From Nematostella vectensis (lineage: Eukaryota > Cnidaria > Anthozoa > Actiniaria > Edwardsiidae): a DNA stretch of 64,000 nt. Under the pieces are notes generated by a model. The model made no database searches, was not told where the DNA came from, and saw only the letters and a program-made list of their open reading frames with translations. The translations under genes and the position numbers were made by a program. Position 1 is the stretch's first letter. Every line of letters begins with the position of its first letter. Location: the NCBI RefSeq assembly GCF_932526225.1, contig NC_064042.1:9210540-9274539 (forward strand), read 5' to 3'. Positions 22,701-36,200 of this stretch are shown here, one piece after another.

Positions 22701-25700
22701 GAAATGCTCTCTTTTGCTACAAAAAAAATATCATAAACATCAAAGGCTAATTATTGCTACAGTAGCCTGACCATTTCATTATCCAGAGTTTGTGATAGAA
22801 AAATTAACAATATGCGAAAAATCTTATCTCCAAGAAGACATCAATTATTTTTCCATTTGAAGAAGTGCAGCATTTCTACCATTTCTTAGCATTTCTTACC
22901 ATTTGTAATGGATTGACTTCAATCACAAATTGGTCCTCCCCCTGTCCATCTATGCTTGGTGTGGGTGATCGTGGCTTGACAGTCCATCCTTCCTCCATGC
23001 ATTTAGTGGAAGCCAAGGAGTAATTAATTGTTTTCATTTGCCTTGTCACTAAAAGGAAAATAGAATTTTGAGGAAACCATTTGCAAACTGAATATGGTAG
23101 CTCGATATGCAAAGGAAAACAAAAGTAATAAGAGAGACTGAGTCACTTGGACATTCCTGGAGACAGAGCTATTAGTGCTTTTCTTACATGCATAGAAGTT
23201 AGTAGGATTGCCAGCAGCTTTCTGTCTTTCCATCTCACGTTCTCTGGCCCGTTCTGCAGCACGTTCTTTAGCTGCTCGTCTTGCTGCCTTCGTACCGTAA
23301 GGTGGATGGGGTTTGATGTCAATCAACTCATCACGGATATGTGATTCATCCCCACGATGAGTTAGCTCAAATTTGATAAATCTTTCATACTGAGGGCAGC
23401 AGAAAAGCTACAAAAATAAAATAAAAACTTAGGATCAATAAGTTAAACAAAATACTAAAAATGAGAAAACATATTTAGTTCATCAGTAAGGACTACTTGA
23501 ACCAGCCATCCCTTTCTCCTTATAAGCCAAAGCCAGACTTGGAAGTAATATGATTGGCTAGCCTGCTTGCAGGCGGTACACGGTGCTATCATCGCGGAAA
23601 ACCCTCTCTGTTCAGTGATCAGGCGCCATCTTGAGCTGCGTGGTTCCTGGGGGTGTGTGCAAAAAGAGAGAAGCCGCCTGCACTAATACCCGTGATTCAC
23701 AAATCCGCCCCTAACTAATACCCGTGATTCACAAATCCGCCCCTAACTAATACCCGTGATTCACAAATCCGCCCCCAACTAATAATGACTTCCGGTAGCC
23801 TTGTCATGTATTTTTCTCGAGCCAATCATAACCGAGAAATGTTTTCCTTTGCTTTGAACTGTCAAATGTTCGATCAAAATCAAAACAAGGTTCGCAGGGG
23901 AGTTTTGCGCGAGCTTGGTAATGGAGAATTATTGCCAAAGCGAAAAAATCAAAGTGCAGGTTGTGCAAAACAAAATTATCTCCACTACAGCAAAAAAAAA
24001 CATCTCTATCTACGGATAATTTATTTTTAATCTCTAAGTGGCAAAGTACAAACAATCGGAATTCAAAGGAAAACCTGCGAGTCAGTTGTGAGATTCGTTT
24101 GAAAGTTCTGTGCTTTAGTCTCCCAGGCTGTCAGACAGAATTTGTAAGCTTTGCACCTGCAGTTTACAGAAGACATATAAAAGTTTTATAAGCTTCTGAA
24201 GCCAACTTCAGCAAAAGAAAATAGAAGCTCCCCAAGATAGCGCAATCCTCGAAATTGATTCGGAGCATACATCGGACTCGATTCTCCACCTGCAAGTTGT
24301 TAACTACAACTTCTCCGGAGAGGCGCCCTAGCTCTAAAGCTAAGAAATCCACGGGAGTGATAATGTCTTTGGGTTATGGAGGCGAAACGGCCATTGAACA
24401 TCTAAATATCGAGGATCTTCTCGACAAACCCTCTACCCAGTCGAAGGTAACAATAGTTTTCCCGAACCGCTGGCAGAAAAACGTTAACGCAGAACTTAGA
24501 GAGCACTTTGGAGATTCTGCTTTCGAAATATCCAGCACTCAACTTAGGCGCCATTTAATAATCCAAAGTTTGTTTGGAGAATGTGTGACCACTTTCAGGA
24601 GTTACTGCCTCTCATCAAAGCATCCCATTGTTTTTCAACCAATCACAAACCCCGTCCGCTGGTGGACGGGATTCAAAGTTTGGCCTGAGAATAACGGGTA
24701 TTAGTGCAGGCGGTTTTCCTCTTCTCTCTCCCTCCCCCCCTGCCCTGCATCCGTTTTTTTTTGTGCTCGCCCCCAGAAACCACGCGGCTTAAAATACAAG
24801 ATGGCACCCGATCACCGAACAGAGAGGGTTTTCCGCAATAATAACACCGAGTACCGCCCGCAAGCAGGCTAATGATTGGCTTATACAATTAGGGTGATAT
24901 TAAAATAAAAAATTTAAAAATAAAGTTGCATGCCGCACAAACTCTGGACTCGGGTGACAATCAGAAGCAACATTTACCTGTTCTGGAGAAAGGCTTTCAA
25001 TCTCTTCTATGGTAGGAAATGGCAATACTTCCTCCTTACAAAACATGCACGGCCCGCTGAACACACTTTTCTTTAGGAACTCTCCGCCAATGTCTCTCTC
25101 CTCCAGCTCTTCATTTGTTAGCGGAGGATGTTGAGATTCCTTGATGTACTGTAGGATGGCTGGTGGTCCAATACTCGGTATTAAAGTCTCTTCATCCAGG
25201 AAGTAAGAGTCGTCATCATCAGTGTCATTACTAGAAGAGAGCTCTACAGTAGTAGCATTTAAAAGTAGGTCGTCGTCCCTGGAGATTGAGGGAAGGGGCG
25301 ACTCCAAAGAGTTTCTTGTTTTGACAAGGAGAGGAGAGGACTCTCTAGAAATTCCACCACTAACTGCAAAAAGATATCAAACATTGAATGTTAAATAAAG
25401 TAACCATCTTTACACAAACCTCGGTAATGTTTAGGAACAAGGCATAGAATCCCTCCCTCACTCATGCACCTACCATCATCTTTGTAGCTCTCCTTCTTAT
25501 CAATGCTGTTTGTTTTATCTATCGGAGGGGGACTTGATCGTTTAGATGATTTTTTCTTACGTCTTTGTCTTGATATGCTTGACTTACTACTTCCTTTTGA
25601 AAAAAAAAAAATAAAACATTTGGTAAGTCGTACACAGGCATCAATGAACCGCCTCCCCAGGACCATGGGGTTCCAATTGACTAGTGCATTATAATATTTA

Positions 25701-26484
25701 CTGCACCTGCTGAAGACTTGGATTCTTTTCGTGGTTTCTTTTCAGCCACCCACTCAGGCTTTCGGCTCAAAATCTCCTCATATAACTCAATATCCTTCAA
25801 CCAACTCCATTCAGTCTGTGTGCATGTGGTAGAAAGTTCAACAGGTAGATTCCCAGGCCTGGATATAAAACTTGTCATTCTTTGTCCCATTTGAACGAGC
25901 TCTTTCTCCTCGTCATTGTGGAAAGATACTTGTCTCTTAAGCTCTTGCTCCCCACTAACAGGGACTTCCTGAGTGGAGGTGGAGCTTGCTGATGATGGGC
26001 GGGTGTCAATCAAATCAGACTCTCGCCTGTAAGCTAATATAGTTGGCTTTGCTGAATGAGTCTCTGTTTTTTCTGCTTCAGCTGGTTCGGTCTCTTTTTG
26101 TTCAACTTCATCAGTTATTACATTGTTATTATGATTGCCATCATTTTCTAGTGCAGCAGCAACTAACGTGCTTTTTAGCGTTGGACCTTCGAGTTCCATT
26201 TTGTCTCGTAGAATTCCTCGGGCTGCTACATCCTGGCGGATTTTTTCAGGATCTTCTTGCTTTTCATCATCAGGCACAGTTTGTATTCCAAATGTATAGG
26301 CACTTTCGTCTGGAGTCTCTGTACGGCTTATAGCAGTAGAGGAAATTGTAGATCGCGAATCAGACATGATGGCGTAATTTATGGGTTTTGGAGCATCGCC
26401 GGAAGAGGCCATGTATTCCTTTTCAATTTCATCCTCGCTTTGCACAAATTCTTCTGGTTGTACTTGAGCTTGTGCTTCGGCCAT
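16796..26484 (-). CDS. ERICH6: ERICH6-like protein with FAM194 domain
   Basis: Twelve exons in minus order: 26484-25707, 25593-25474, 25363-24978, 23407-23188, 23048-22900, 22716-22634, 22106-22025, 21513-21419, 20897-20738, 17656-17588, 17519-17443, 16958-16796 (stop TAG). Every donor is GT, every acceptor AG, and phases agree, giving 793 aa. The N-terminal half is acidic and low-complexity (Glu/Ser/Thr rich). Then comes a C-x2-C motif (GPCMFCKEEVLPFPT) with CC in the next exon, an Ala/Arg/Glu helix, and the FAM194 domain (about 550-740): LPDGTG, YPSGNIAVLIT, FDPTGHGTCYFRNGAVR, HAPPFQPITFSL, AKFNVGSKLK. These match the vertebrate ERICH6/C3orf20 group as I know it, whose members are testis/cilium associated with unknown biochemistry. 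The last two exons continue that similarity (LDRTQNALRLPN). Introns hold a MULE-like element and a large satellite. Confidence 0.88.
17030..17410. repeat. Degenerate tandem repeat in the last ERICH6 intron
   Basis: Copies of about 50 bp (or dimers of about 100 bp) sharing CACTTATACGTGCACTTAAA and CGTTACACTTGTTTTCTAG, alternating with GAGAAAGAACCAGTCTTT. It is confined to the intron 16959-17442. Confidence 0.8.
17900..20580. repeat. 49-bp satellite filling an ERICH6 intron
   Basis: The unit TAGTACTTGGTAACGTATAG + CCTGTTGTTCGTCACGTG + TTGTAGTGTGT (49 bp) is interspersed with a second type reading TTCTGTTAGTACTTGGTAGTGTCAGCTAGTTG. There are more than 50 units over about 2.7 kb. A segment of about 600 bp (18432-19036) recurs at 19938-20542, offset exactly 1506 bp, with no difference that I can see, including shared private variants (TTGGTTACG, GTATACCCTG). 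The array takes up nearly all of the 20737-17657 intron, which splits the FAM194 domain. Confidence 0.95.
22457..22640. repeat. 93-bp tandem duplication
   Basis: Two head-to-tail copies beginning TCTCATGCCAATAACTTGGG at 22457 and 22550, nearly identical. They lie in the ERICH6 intron just downstream (minus sense) of the exon ending at 22634. The minus-strand ORF across them (22688-22317) is the exon read into the intron in the wrong frame. Confidence 0.85.
23559..24871. mobile_element. MULE-like DNA transposon, non-autonomous, 1.3 kb
   Basis: Bounded by TAGCCTGCTTGC and GCAGGCTA with long inverted ends (roughly 150 bp with gaps) that run through GGAAAACCCTCTCTGTTC and GCCTGCACTAATACCCG. Perfect 9-bp direct repeats ATGATTGGC flank it (23550-23558, 24872-24880), which fits Mutator-like elements. 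Just inside the left end is a 33-bp unit repeated three times (ACCCGTGATTCACAAATCCG, about 23690-23785). The interior has ORFs of 81, 76 and 149 codons without any transposase motif I recognise. It lies in the ERICH6 intron between 24977 and 23408. Confidence 0.75.
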
Positions 26485-27232
26485 GATGTAAAAAAATTCA
26501 CCACGTGTATTTTTCTTTCCAGGGACAATTATTGCAGTTTATGTAGCATAGTTTTCTACCTCTAGTGTTTTTGTTTGTACTCCAGTTTTGACAACTTGCA
26601 TAGAAGTCAGTTATATATCCACAACAGTGGCTTCATTTCCAGGTTTCAATATCTTGCCACATATCATAACCTTAATACATGAAGTATCTATAATGCAATG
26701 GCCCCAACTTAGAAAAAAAGCCACAAAATGCGACAATAATTAGAGAAGGCGCCGAAGTCTTGGCGGCTTTTTGACTTCGCGTAGCAACAGTATGCCATAA
26801 CAAACGAGAGGGCATGGGACCGAGTGCTCCTTGATTTTCTAATTACTAATTTTTACTCTAAATAATATTTCTAAGTCACTTTTTATGGTGTCTCCTTAAC
26901 TTATAATGACAATTTTATGTCATAATTTGTTTCAGGAAATATACTGCCTACGGCGTCTATTTAATAAACAGATTCGAACGAAATAAACAGATGTCCCCCA
27001 GGTCACCCCTGACAGTGTTTTAGGAGGGAGTGGATGAGAAGGATTATCCTACTGTGGGGACTGGGAAGGGGACTTGTTGCACGAGGCGCGAACATTTCAG
27101 ACGTTCGTTGAAATCGGCTCAGAGAATCGTGCCCTGCATGGAGAGAAAATCTGGCTAAGAAAACAACCGTTATAAGTCACTCTTATACTATTAAGCTACC
27201 GTGATAGCGTAATTACTGTATTCACTGTTGTA
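26485..27232. promoter_or_regulatory. Putative shared promoter, ERICH6-like / glycogenin
   Basis: 748 bp between divergent start codons. No motifs were assigned; the call rests on arrangement. Confidence 0.4.
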
Positions 27233-30200
27233 ATGGCAGGAAATCGGCCCGATAGCGAAGCATTTGTGAGTCTGGTTACAAACGACAACTACGCTAATGG
27301 TGCGCTAGTGTTGGGGTACTCTCTACGTCGAGTGAATACGACAAGAAAACTGGCCCTTCTCGTTACGAACCAAGTCAGCGAGGGAATGAGGTGAGCTGTC
27401 TGTACGAGAAACGCTTGAAGTATCTCACGATTAAACGCCATTCGATGGCAGATTAGTTCATGTCTTGCTCAATACCTCCAGCCTTATGGCTGAGGTCGTT
27501 TCTGGAGCAGCCGGTTTCAGCTACTAACGGCATAACTATGCCATCGATTCAGGCCGGGGGCAAAATCATAAAGATTCCAAAATTGCTTTGTATTCTCTGT
27601 TTATCGTACTACCGTTTTTTTTAATTTTACAGTATTGTGAAACATGCAACATAAAACGCAGCAATCCACTGGTGAAAGCATATTGTACATTGTATTACAA
27701 TCGAGTACTTGACGGGGTCGTTCGAATGTCTGAAATTATTCGATTCACACCTTCTCCTGGTACTATAGCATCTAATATCATGTAAATAGTGTTGTAACGA
27801 AGCTGCGAGACTGGCAGGCCTTTTACAGATTATTGGCCAACTTGCTTCACAGTTTTCAGATAGCTACGGGGTTTCCTTATCGGCCCCTTGAAGGGGAAAA
27901 ATGTTTGTTATCTCGAAGGCTCTTTAGGTAGAACACCGATCCCTGCAAAGTCTCGATGGCAGAAATAACATGACTTACATGAAGTGAATGATGATTTTTT
28001 TTATTGTTTTAGCGGACAAGCTTTAATTTCCTCCCGTGATTTTTGGTTGTTTACGTTCCCTTCCCAGCAAGTAATTTAACCACCACCAGTTGGTTGAAAA
28101 TTCCACGAATTGATTTTAACTTTTTATTAAGTAAAGTGTTATGATTTTGGAAAATATTAAAACTCGGCTCCCATTTTATCCCAATTTCTTACATCACTAT
28201 AGGACCAGAGTGAAATACAAGGTCTTGATACTGCATGCATTTTTAATATGTGAAAATAAAAATTTCAAATAAGCAAGCAAATGTCTGGAATTAATTAGGT
28301 TTCTTATTACACTTACTGTGTCAGCCATACTAAATTTTACCCTCTATCGTTTTGCATGAATTCAGTTTGAAGTACATAATTTGTTTTGAAACTACAAACA
28401 ATTTATAAACATGTTCATTGGGACTATTCAGATGTAATGACAGATGCATAATATCTTTTCTTTATAGTATTATGTCACCATTAGTTTTGAGTATGACTGA
28501 TATTGAAATATAGGGTGTAGGCTGAAAAAGGTCATTCACATGAAAGCAAAGGTTGGCATTGATTAGTCTATGAAAAATGTTAATTCTACTTAGTTATTCC
28601 TTCCTTCAAATGTTTTTACCACAAAACCGTTGTTGTTTTGTACATTCTTTTGCAATGTTTTTAATAAATTTTCCATTTTATTTTGTTTGCTAATAAAAAC
28701 CATGTAACCAGCTAAAGTATTTTTTAGCACCATCTCTAGACTGGGTGGGTAAATCAATAGCATATACATGAGCTAGTGTTTGTGCAAGCATTGTTTTCAG
28801 GTTGATATCTTTTTGAGCTAGAGAATTTGGCTAGCGAACCTATGTATCAAAGCTTAGCCAATACATTGAATCCTGAAACCAAATATTATACACATACCAT
28901 ATATCAGTCGCGTAGACAGGGGGGTGCACGCGTATTCCCCTTGTCGGCCAAAAAGTGGGTCATTTCTTATTGAGAAATCGTCAAATACTAGGCTTTTTCC
29001 ACATAGATTTTATGTATCTATACCATGTATACATATGAAATTGATAAACAAACAGCATGTTGGGATCAGAAAATCATTAAAAAAATTGATTGCTGTGTGC
29101 CAGGATGCAAACAAAATCTGGAGGAATATGCCTAAAAATTAAATTTAAAATAAGAACAAGGTGCTAATTTATGAACCCCTTTAATATTTCTTGGAGATGG
29201 AGGTGGGAGGAGAAGGGAACCTTTTGTTATATCTGGCTTGTACAGAAAGAATTTAAGTGTCGAAGGGAAATTATAGTCTTAAAAGATAGATGATATAGGC
29301 ATTATCTCCCCAAGATAGATGATATAGGCATTATTTCCCCACCTAGAATATTGAAACATTTAAAATAATTTTGGAAATGCACATGATATAAAAGGGTTTA
29401 AATTTTGGATTACATGCTACTGTATGACTAATGCTATTCTTTAATTCCAGGGAGCAGTTGCTTAGAGTATGGGATCACCTTGAAACAGTAGACCCATTAG
29501 ACAGTCAAGACGATGCTAACCTGGCCCTTCTTAGCCGTCCAGAATTAGGAATAACCTTCACCAAGATAAGGTGCTGGAATTTGACACATTATCAGAAATG
29601 TGTATTCATGGATGCAGATATGCTCGTCTTACAGAACTGTGATGAGCTATTTGATCGGTGCGAGCTGTCAGCTGTACCAGATATTGGCTGGCCTGACTGT
29701 TTTAATTCTGGGATGTTTGTGTTTGAACCTTCAAGAGCAACCCATGAAGCACTTTTAAAGTATGCTATAGACCATGGAAGCTTTGATGGTAAGAAAAATA
29801 CAATTTCAAGCATTCTCTAGGAAGTATTGATCACTAACAGACAGATTGGGACTTCACCATTGCTGTTGCTTTCCCAGCCACCCACCCTTGTAAGAAAAAA
29901 CATATTCTTACTCCCCCTCCCCTAGTCTGCTCAGCAGCATCTTTTAGTGTTACTTACGTCTTTCCCACAAGCGGCTGCTGTGAACCAAACCACATTCCTT
30001 TCCCAATGTTTGGTGGTTTCTGTTGTGGTTTGAAATGCTTCTTGGTTTGAAATTGTTAAAACTGGTTTGAAAAGGGGATATTTGCATAATCGTTTATCTA
30101 GTTCTTTTAGTTACACCTCCCAACCCCCAAAAAATCCAAGCCCCTGTTTTATTAATGACTCCCCAAAAATAAAATCCCTTTTAGAATGCTAGGTATCCAA

Positions 30201-33200
30201 AAATGAGCTAGTTTGAAAAATTCAAACCAGTTTGAAAAAAATTCAAACCATGCCACATTTGAAACCACAACATTTCCATTTGGAAATGCAGTGAGCCAAT
30301 CAGAGTGCAGAGATTGTTTAACATGGACCAATTAAAAGTCGTAATTAGATGAGCATAAGGTCAATCTGTCAGAGTTTGCGTGAAACCGGCCCTAGTATCT
30401 TTAGCACACACTTTGAGTGCAGACAGCTAGTCGATCGGCATCAGCGGCTTCAAAATATATTGCTTGTTGTATCCTGTCACCTGGTTACCTGTGACATCAT
30501 CAGTTTTCCTCAAGGCTTTCATCCCATGATTATTTCACCCCCCTATAAGTAGAAAATCAGACTACTCCCTCCTCCACTCCCCCCCCCCCCCACCACCACC
30601 ACCACTATAAGAAGATAATCAGTCCAACCTCATGTGTTTAGTCTTTTTTTTTTACTGTAATGAAAAAGAGGACATGATTTAGTCTGCATTTAAAGAACAC
30701 AAATGTAACAGGCTATTCAAGCATTTAGCCATTTAACTATCTAAGCATAATAAAAAAAGAACAGAAGCATGAAGCATGTATGCATCACATATATCAGGGG
30801 TTTCAATAAATTTCAGAGTAGGCGGTGGAGATTAATAGGTAGGGGGTGGAAAATATTTTATTTTATTAGTTCAAATATAACATCCACCAATTATTTTTAA
30901 AGAAGTCAGTGTTCTGAAAATAGTAGCTGGCCATTTCCACCCACCACCAAGGCCAAATGAAGCCTCGTATTTACTCAGCTCTTGTCTGCATATAATATCA
31001 CTTACCTTGTGGTTTCATTAAGGTGGTGACCAAGGACTGCTGAATTCGTTCTTTAGCCAATGGTCTCACGAGGATATCTCTACTCATCTGTCGTTTATTT
31101 ACAATATGAATTCCAATGCAAGCTACACATATGCACCTGCCTATAAAGAGTAAGTAGCTATAGGAATGTGTCTTCAAATAACACCCAGCATTATTAGACT
31201 CATTAAGTTATTTATTAGTAAACAGAGCACACTCCCCATGCCTTTAGAGCTGTGACAAGTTGCGTGACAGAGCACGTGCTCAGAACGTGACCCAGGACCG
31301 ATATAGATTGTGCAAGACTCATGGCTCGTTTCACCGTTGAATAAACGTCTACAAAACTTCTTATTATCCTCTTCTTACATGGTGGCAGCGGTTAACTATG
31401 GCCTCAGGGTGTGTCTTACCGCCGCCGGCGCCGCTGGAGATACACAATAGCAATGCTGCTGACAAATGGAAGCGATTTGTGCTCGCTTGGAAAAACTACT
31501 CGTTGGCGACTGGGTTGAACGAGAAAGCTGAAGCCGTACAAGTAGCTACGTTGCTAACAGTTATCGGTGAAGAGGCGAGAGAAGTCTACTCGACATTTAC
31601 CCTGACCGAAGGAGAGACAGACAAGATAGAGCCTGTCATAAAGAAATTCGCCGAGTACTGTCAACCAAGAAAGAACGTGCCGTTCGAAAGATTCCGTTTC
31701 AACCAGCGAATGCAAGAGCCTGGAGAGTCCTACGAGCACTATAGAACAGCGCTGAGAAAATTGGCCGAGTCCTGCGAGTTTGATACGATTACGCCAGACG
31801 AAATACTTCGAGATCGGTTGTTATTTGGAATACATGACACGAAGGTCAGAGAAAGGTTGTTACGCGAGTCCAAATTAACACTAGCGAAAACAGATGAAAT
31901 TTGCCGAGCGGCTGAGAGTATGCTTGCTCAGATGAAAATAGTCAAAGATACATCTGAGACAGACGTCAATGCCGTGAGTAAATTCGAGTCGAAGAAACCC
32001 AACATCAAAAATTATCGGCGAAAGCAACGAGGTCAAGGCAAACAATGTGACAACTGTGGATACCAACATATGGCAAATCAGGAATCGTGTCCCGCACGAG
32101 GAAAGGACTGCCGGAAGTGCGGAGCGAAAAATCACTTTGCCAATAGATGCAAACAGGAAGTCAAGGCTACCGAAGTCGAAGAAACAGATATGTATCCTGA
32201 GGAGACATATCAAACGGAGGAAGTATTGGCCGTCTGGTTGGATGATTCGCAGCTGGTCACATTTCAATCAGAGTCTGGAAGTTTCATCCGTTTCCAACCT
32301 GATACTGGTGCACAATGCAATGTGTTGCCAGTGCACATATACAAGCAGGCGTGTAACGACCACAAGCTAGTAAAAGTGAAACCCGTGCAAACGTCCTTAG
32401 TGGCGTATGGGGGATCAAAGATCAAAGTCGTCGGGCATGTCACCATTAGAGTGTGGAGAAACCATGTATCGTGCCAGCTGGATTGTCGCCTTGTTGACAG
32501 CCATGAAATCCGCCCGATTCTGGGGCGTAAGGCATGCCTTGGCATGAACATTATACAGTACAATGACAACGACCAGTTTCACAAACCGCAGACAGATGGA
32601 GCGACAGTGTTCACCGTTGACCCCAAACCAGGAGCTGCACTAACAAGAGAAGAAATATTGGCTAAGTTCCCAGCAGTGTTCAGTGACGGGGTTGGCAAAC
32701 TTGATGGAGAATACACCATCAGACTAGACACAAACGCTCAACCAGTACAACACGCACCACGTAGAGTGGCAGTAGCCCTAAGACCCCAGCTCAAGAAAAC
32801 CTTGAATGATCTAGTGGACAAAGAGATAATAGCACCGGTGACCACACCCACCTCGTGGATCAGCTCTATGGTAGTAGTTCCCAAGAAAGATGGAAAACTG
32901 CGAATATGCCTAGACCCAAAGGATCTCAACAAAGCCATCCAGAGGGAAAACTATCCCCTACCAACCATAGAAGAGGTTGCAACACGATTACACAGTGCCA
33001 AGGTGTTCACGTTGTTGGATGTCCGCAACGGTTTCTGGCACGTCCAGCTAGAGGAAGAGTCGACCTATCTAACAACTTTCCATACACCGTTTGGCCGATA
33101 CCGATGGAAGAGAATGCCTTTCGGGATCTCCTCAGCACCAGAAGTGTTTCAAAGAAAGATGCATAAATTTGCCGAAGGTCTGACTGGAACCGAAGTTGTT

Positions 33201-36200
33201 GCTGATGATTTCCTGGTAGTGGGCTATGGCGAGAGCTACGAGGAGGCAACGGCGGATCACGACAGGAACCTCCTGGCATTCCTAAACCGGTGTGATCAAC
33301 GGGACATACACCTGAATCCCGACAAGATGAGACTTAGGAAATCAGAGTTACTCTTCATTGGCCACATAGCAACTGACAAGGGACTTAAAGTCGACCCTGT
33401 TAAAGTGCGAGCAATTGTGGACATGCCCTCACCAACCGACAAGCTTGGGGTACAGCGTCTGTTAGGCCTAGCCCAATACCTTGCAAAGTTCCTGCCCCAG
33501 CTGTCAGACATCACAAAGCCGCTGAGGGATCTCACACAGAGCGACGTGCAGTTCATCTGGGATGATGCGCAACAGTCTGCGTTTGAAAAGCTAAAGGATG
33601 CCGTTACAGTCACTCCAGTATTGCGGTACTACAACCTAGACGAGGAGATTACACTTCAGTGCGATGCGTCGCAGAGCGGATTGGGTGCCGCATTACTACA
33701 GAATGGCCAACCAGTAGCCTACGCATCACGTGCACTCACGCCCGCTGAGACGCGTTATGCACAGATTGAGAAGGAGCTGCTCGCGATTGTTTTTGCGTGT
33801 GACCGTTTCCATACGTACGTCTACGGCCGCGAAGTCGTCAACATCGAGACTGATCACAAGCCTTTGGAACCAATCTTCATCAAACCTCTGGCGACTGCTC
33901 CGAAACGCCTACAACGGATGCTGCTGAGTCTGCAGAGTTACAGTCTCAATGTGAAGTACAAGAAAGGCAAAGATCTTTACTTGGCTGACACCCTAAGCAG
34001 AGCTTACCTACCCGAAGTCAACGCCTGGGAGTGTACCAGGGAGCTGGAGGAGATTGACCATCGATCATGGATGCCAGTGAGAGAAGAGACTTGGCAGCAA
34101 CTCAAAAATGCAGCAGTAGATGATGCGGTGCAACAAAACCTTCGAGAGGTTATAAAGAGAGGTTGGCCAGAGAGCAAAACAGACCTGCCGGAGTGCGTGC
34201 ATCCTTACTTTGATATTCGAGACGAGCTAACTGTCCAAGAAGAACTCATCTTTAAAGGCCAACAGTTGGTGGTTCCTAGAGCCCTGAGGAAGGAGCTTAT
34301 GGAAAAGACACACTCATCCCACATCGGTATAGAAGGCTGCATAAGACGAGCAAGAGACACGTTTTTCTGGCCGCGGATGACTGTCGAGTTGAAGGAGTAC
34401 ATCACAAAATGCGAAGTATGTTTGACTCATCGCAGTGGCCAACGAAAGGAGCCAATTCTCCAACATGAGTTTGTCGCTCGACCTTGGGGAAAGGTCTCAG
34501 CTGACCTCTGTGAGCTCGACAACCGAACACTTCTAGTGGTCAGCGACTACTTCAGCAACTACATAGAAGTGGCCCGGCTTAACACAGTGACGTCACGAGC
34601 AATAATAAAGGAGCTGAAGGCAATATTTGCCAGGTTTGGCATCCCAGACACCCTTATAACCGACAATGGACCGCAGTTCGCATCAGCGGAGTTTAGTGTA
34701 TTTGCCAAGACCTGGATGTTTGAACACAAGACGTCATCCCCAAGATATGCCCAAGCAAATGGGAAAGCGGAAAATGCTGTACAGACAGTAAAGAGGCTGT
34801 TTAAAAAATGCAAGACATCCGGGGGGTCAGAATTCCAAGCACTTCTCGACTGGCGGAATACTCCGACTGCTGGAATCGGAACTAGCCCGGCCCAGCGCCT
34901 TTTCGGACGTCGATGCAAAACACTTCTCCCTGTGGCTGGTTCCCTACTACAGCCTAGCTACAACACTGAAGAGGACACCAGGAAGTTGATAGGTACCAAG
35001 CAACGCCAGAAGTTTTATTACGATAAGCACAGCAAGCCCCTGGAGCCCATTGCTGTCGGCGAAACTGTGCGCATGAAGCTACCAGGACAAGACACGTGGA
35101 CGCCTGGTACGTGTTTAGGTCAAGCCGGACCTAGGAGCTACAACGTCGAGACTGAAGGTACCACCTACCGACGAAACCGCCGACAGTTGATCAGCACTGG
35201 AGAAACAAACAGCCAAGTACCTGATGTTCTGGAATCACCAGAACCCGATGATGCTCAGCAGCAACCCAGCCAGGTTGCCATGCCACCAGATTCTTCACAG
35301 GCTATAACAAGGCCTCGGCGGGAGGTGAAGCCTCCTGCATGGCTCAAAGACTATGTGCCAAAATAACATTGAAACTGTTAGGACACTGAACATTAGTTAT
35401 AATCCATCGTATGATTTTAGTTGTAAAATTTCGATTTTTACCCTTTGATTATTATAATGTTGTTTTAACCAACCGTTAGCGTTACTGTTAAAAGAAGGAA
35501 GATGTGACAAGTTGCGTGACAGAGCACGTGCTCAGAACGTGACCCAGGACCGATATAGATTGTGCAAGACTCATGGCTCGTTTCACCGTTGAATAAACGT
35601 CTACAAAACTTCTTATTATCCTCTTCTTACAAGAGCTACATGTTTTTAGCCTCACCCACATGAAAACGCTACAGTACAAATTACCAGGCTCACTCCCTTA
35701 CCTGAGGTAACAATTATCTTGTATACAGAATGGCATATTTATTTAGCTATAAATACCATTATTATCTTGAAATATTATGCTGACAAGCTGATCTTGGCAG
35801 GTTTGGCAAGAATGTGAAGATAGTGCATTTCATTGGCCCTGTAAAACCCTGGCAGTACTCCTACAGCGAGACCTCTTCTACAGCATATGTGCCATCATCA
35901 AACAACATTCCACATGAGCGCAGTTATATTCAGCTGTGGTGGGATATATACAACACATTTGTCCTTCCTGGAATGAGGGTAAGTGATGACCCTGTAGCCG
36001 TATTAATCAGCTCTATGTCAAAGTCCATGGGCCAGAAAGTAAAACCCTTTCCCCCCCCCCCCCCCCTCGGGGATTTTGGGAGACACACAATATCATCTGA
36101 AAGCCCTTTCCATAGTGATTCCAAAAATATATGTTTACGCTTCAAAAAGCTCTGGGTGTGGCTGTACGGTGTGGTTGTTTATCCCAGTTAAGACTTGAAC

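Larger units (their letters stand above)
31251..35631 (+). mobile_element. Complete Ty3/gypsy LTR retrotransposon
   Basis: A 4381-bp element with 129-bp direct LTRs starting TGTGACAAG and ending CTTCTTACA. Perfect 5-bp target duplications AGAGC flank it (31246-31250 and 35632-35636). The two LTRs read identically base for base, the gag-pol frame is unbroken, and primer-binding and polypurine candidates are in place, so the insertion is recent and could be active. It sits in glycogenin intron 3 in the same direction as the host gene. Domain order (RT-RNase H-integrase) makes it Ty3/gypsy, and the overall look is of the K02A2.6-like/Mag group. No envelope gene is present. Confidence 0.96.

Noticed and set aside
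24255-24704. 149-codon ORF inside the MULE-like element as a host gene
   Set aside because: It has no recognisable domain and no splice context, and lies within inverted ends; kept only as an open question.
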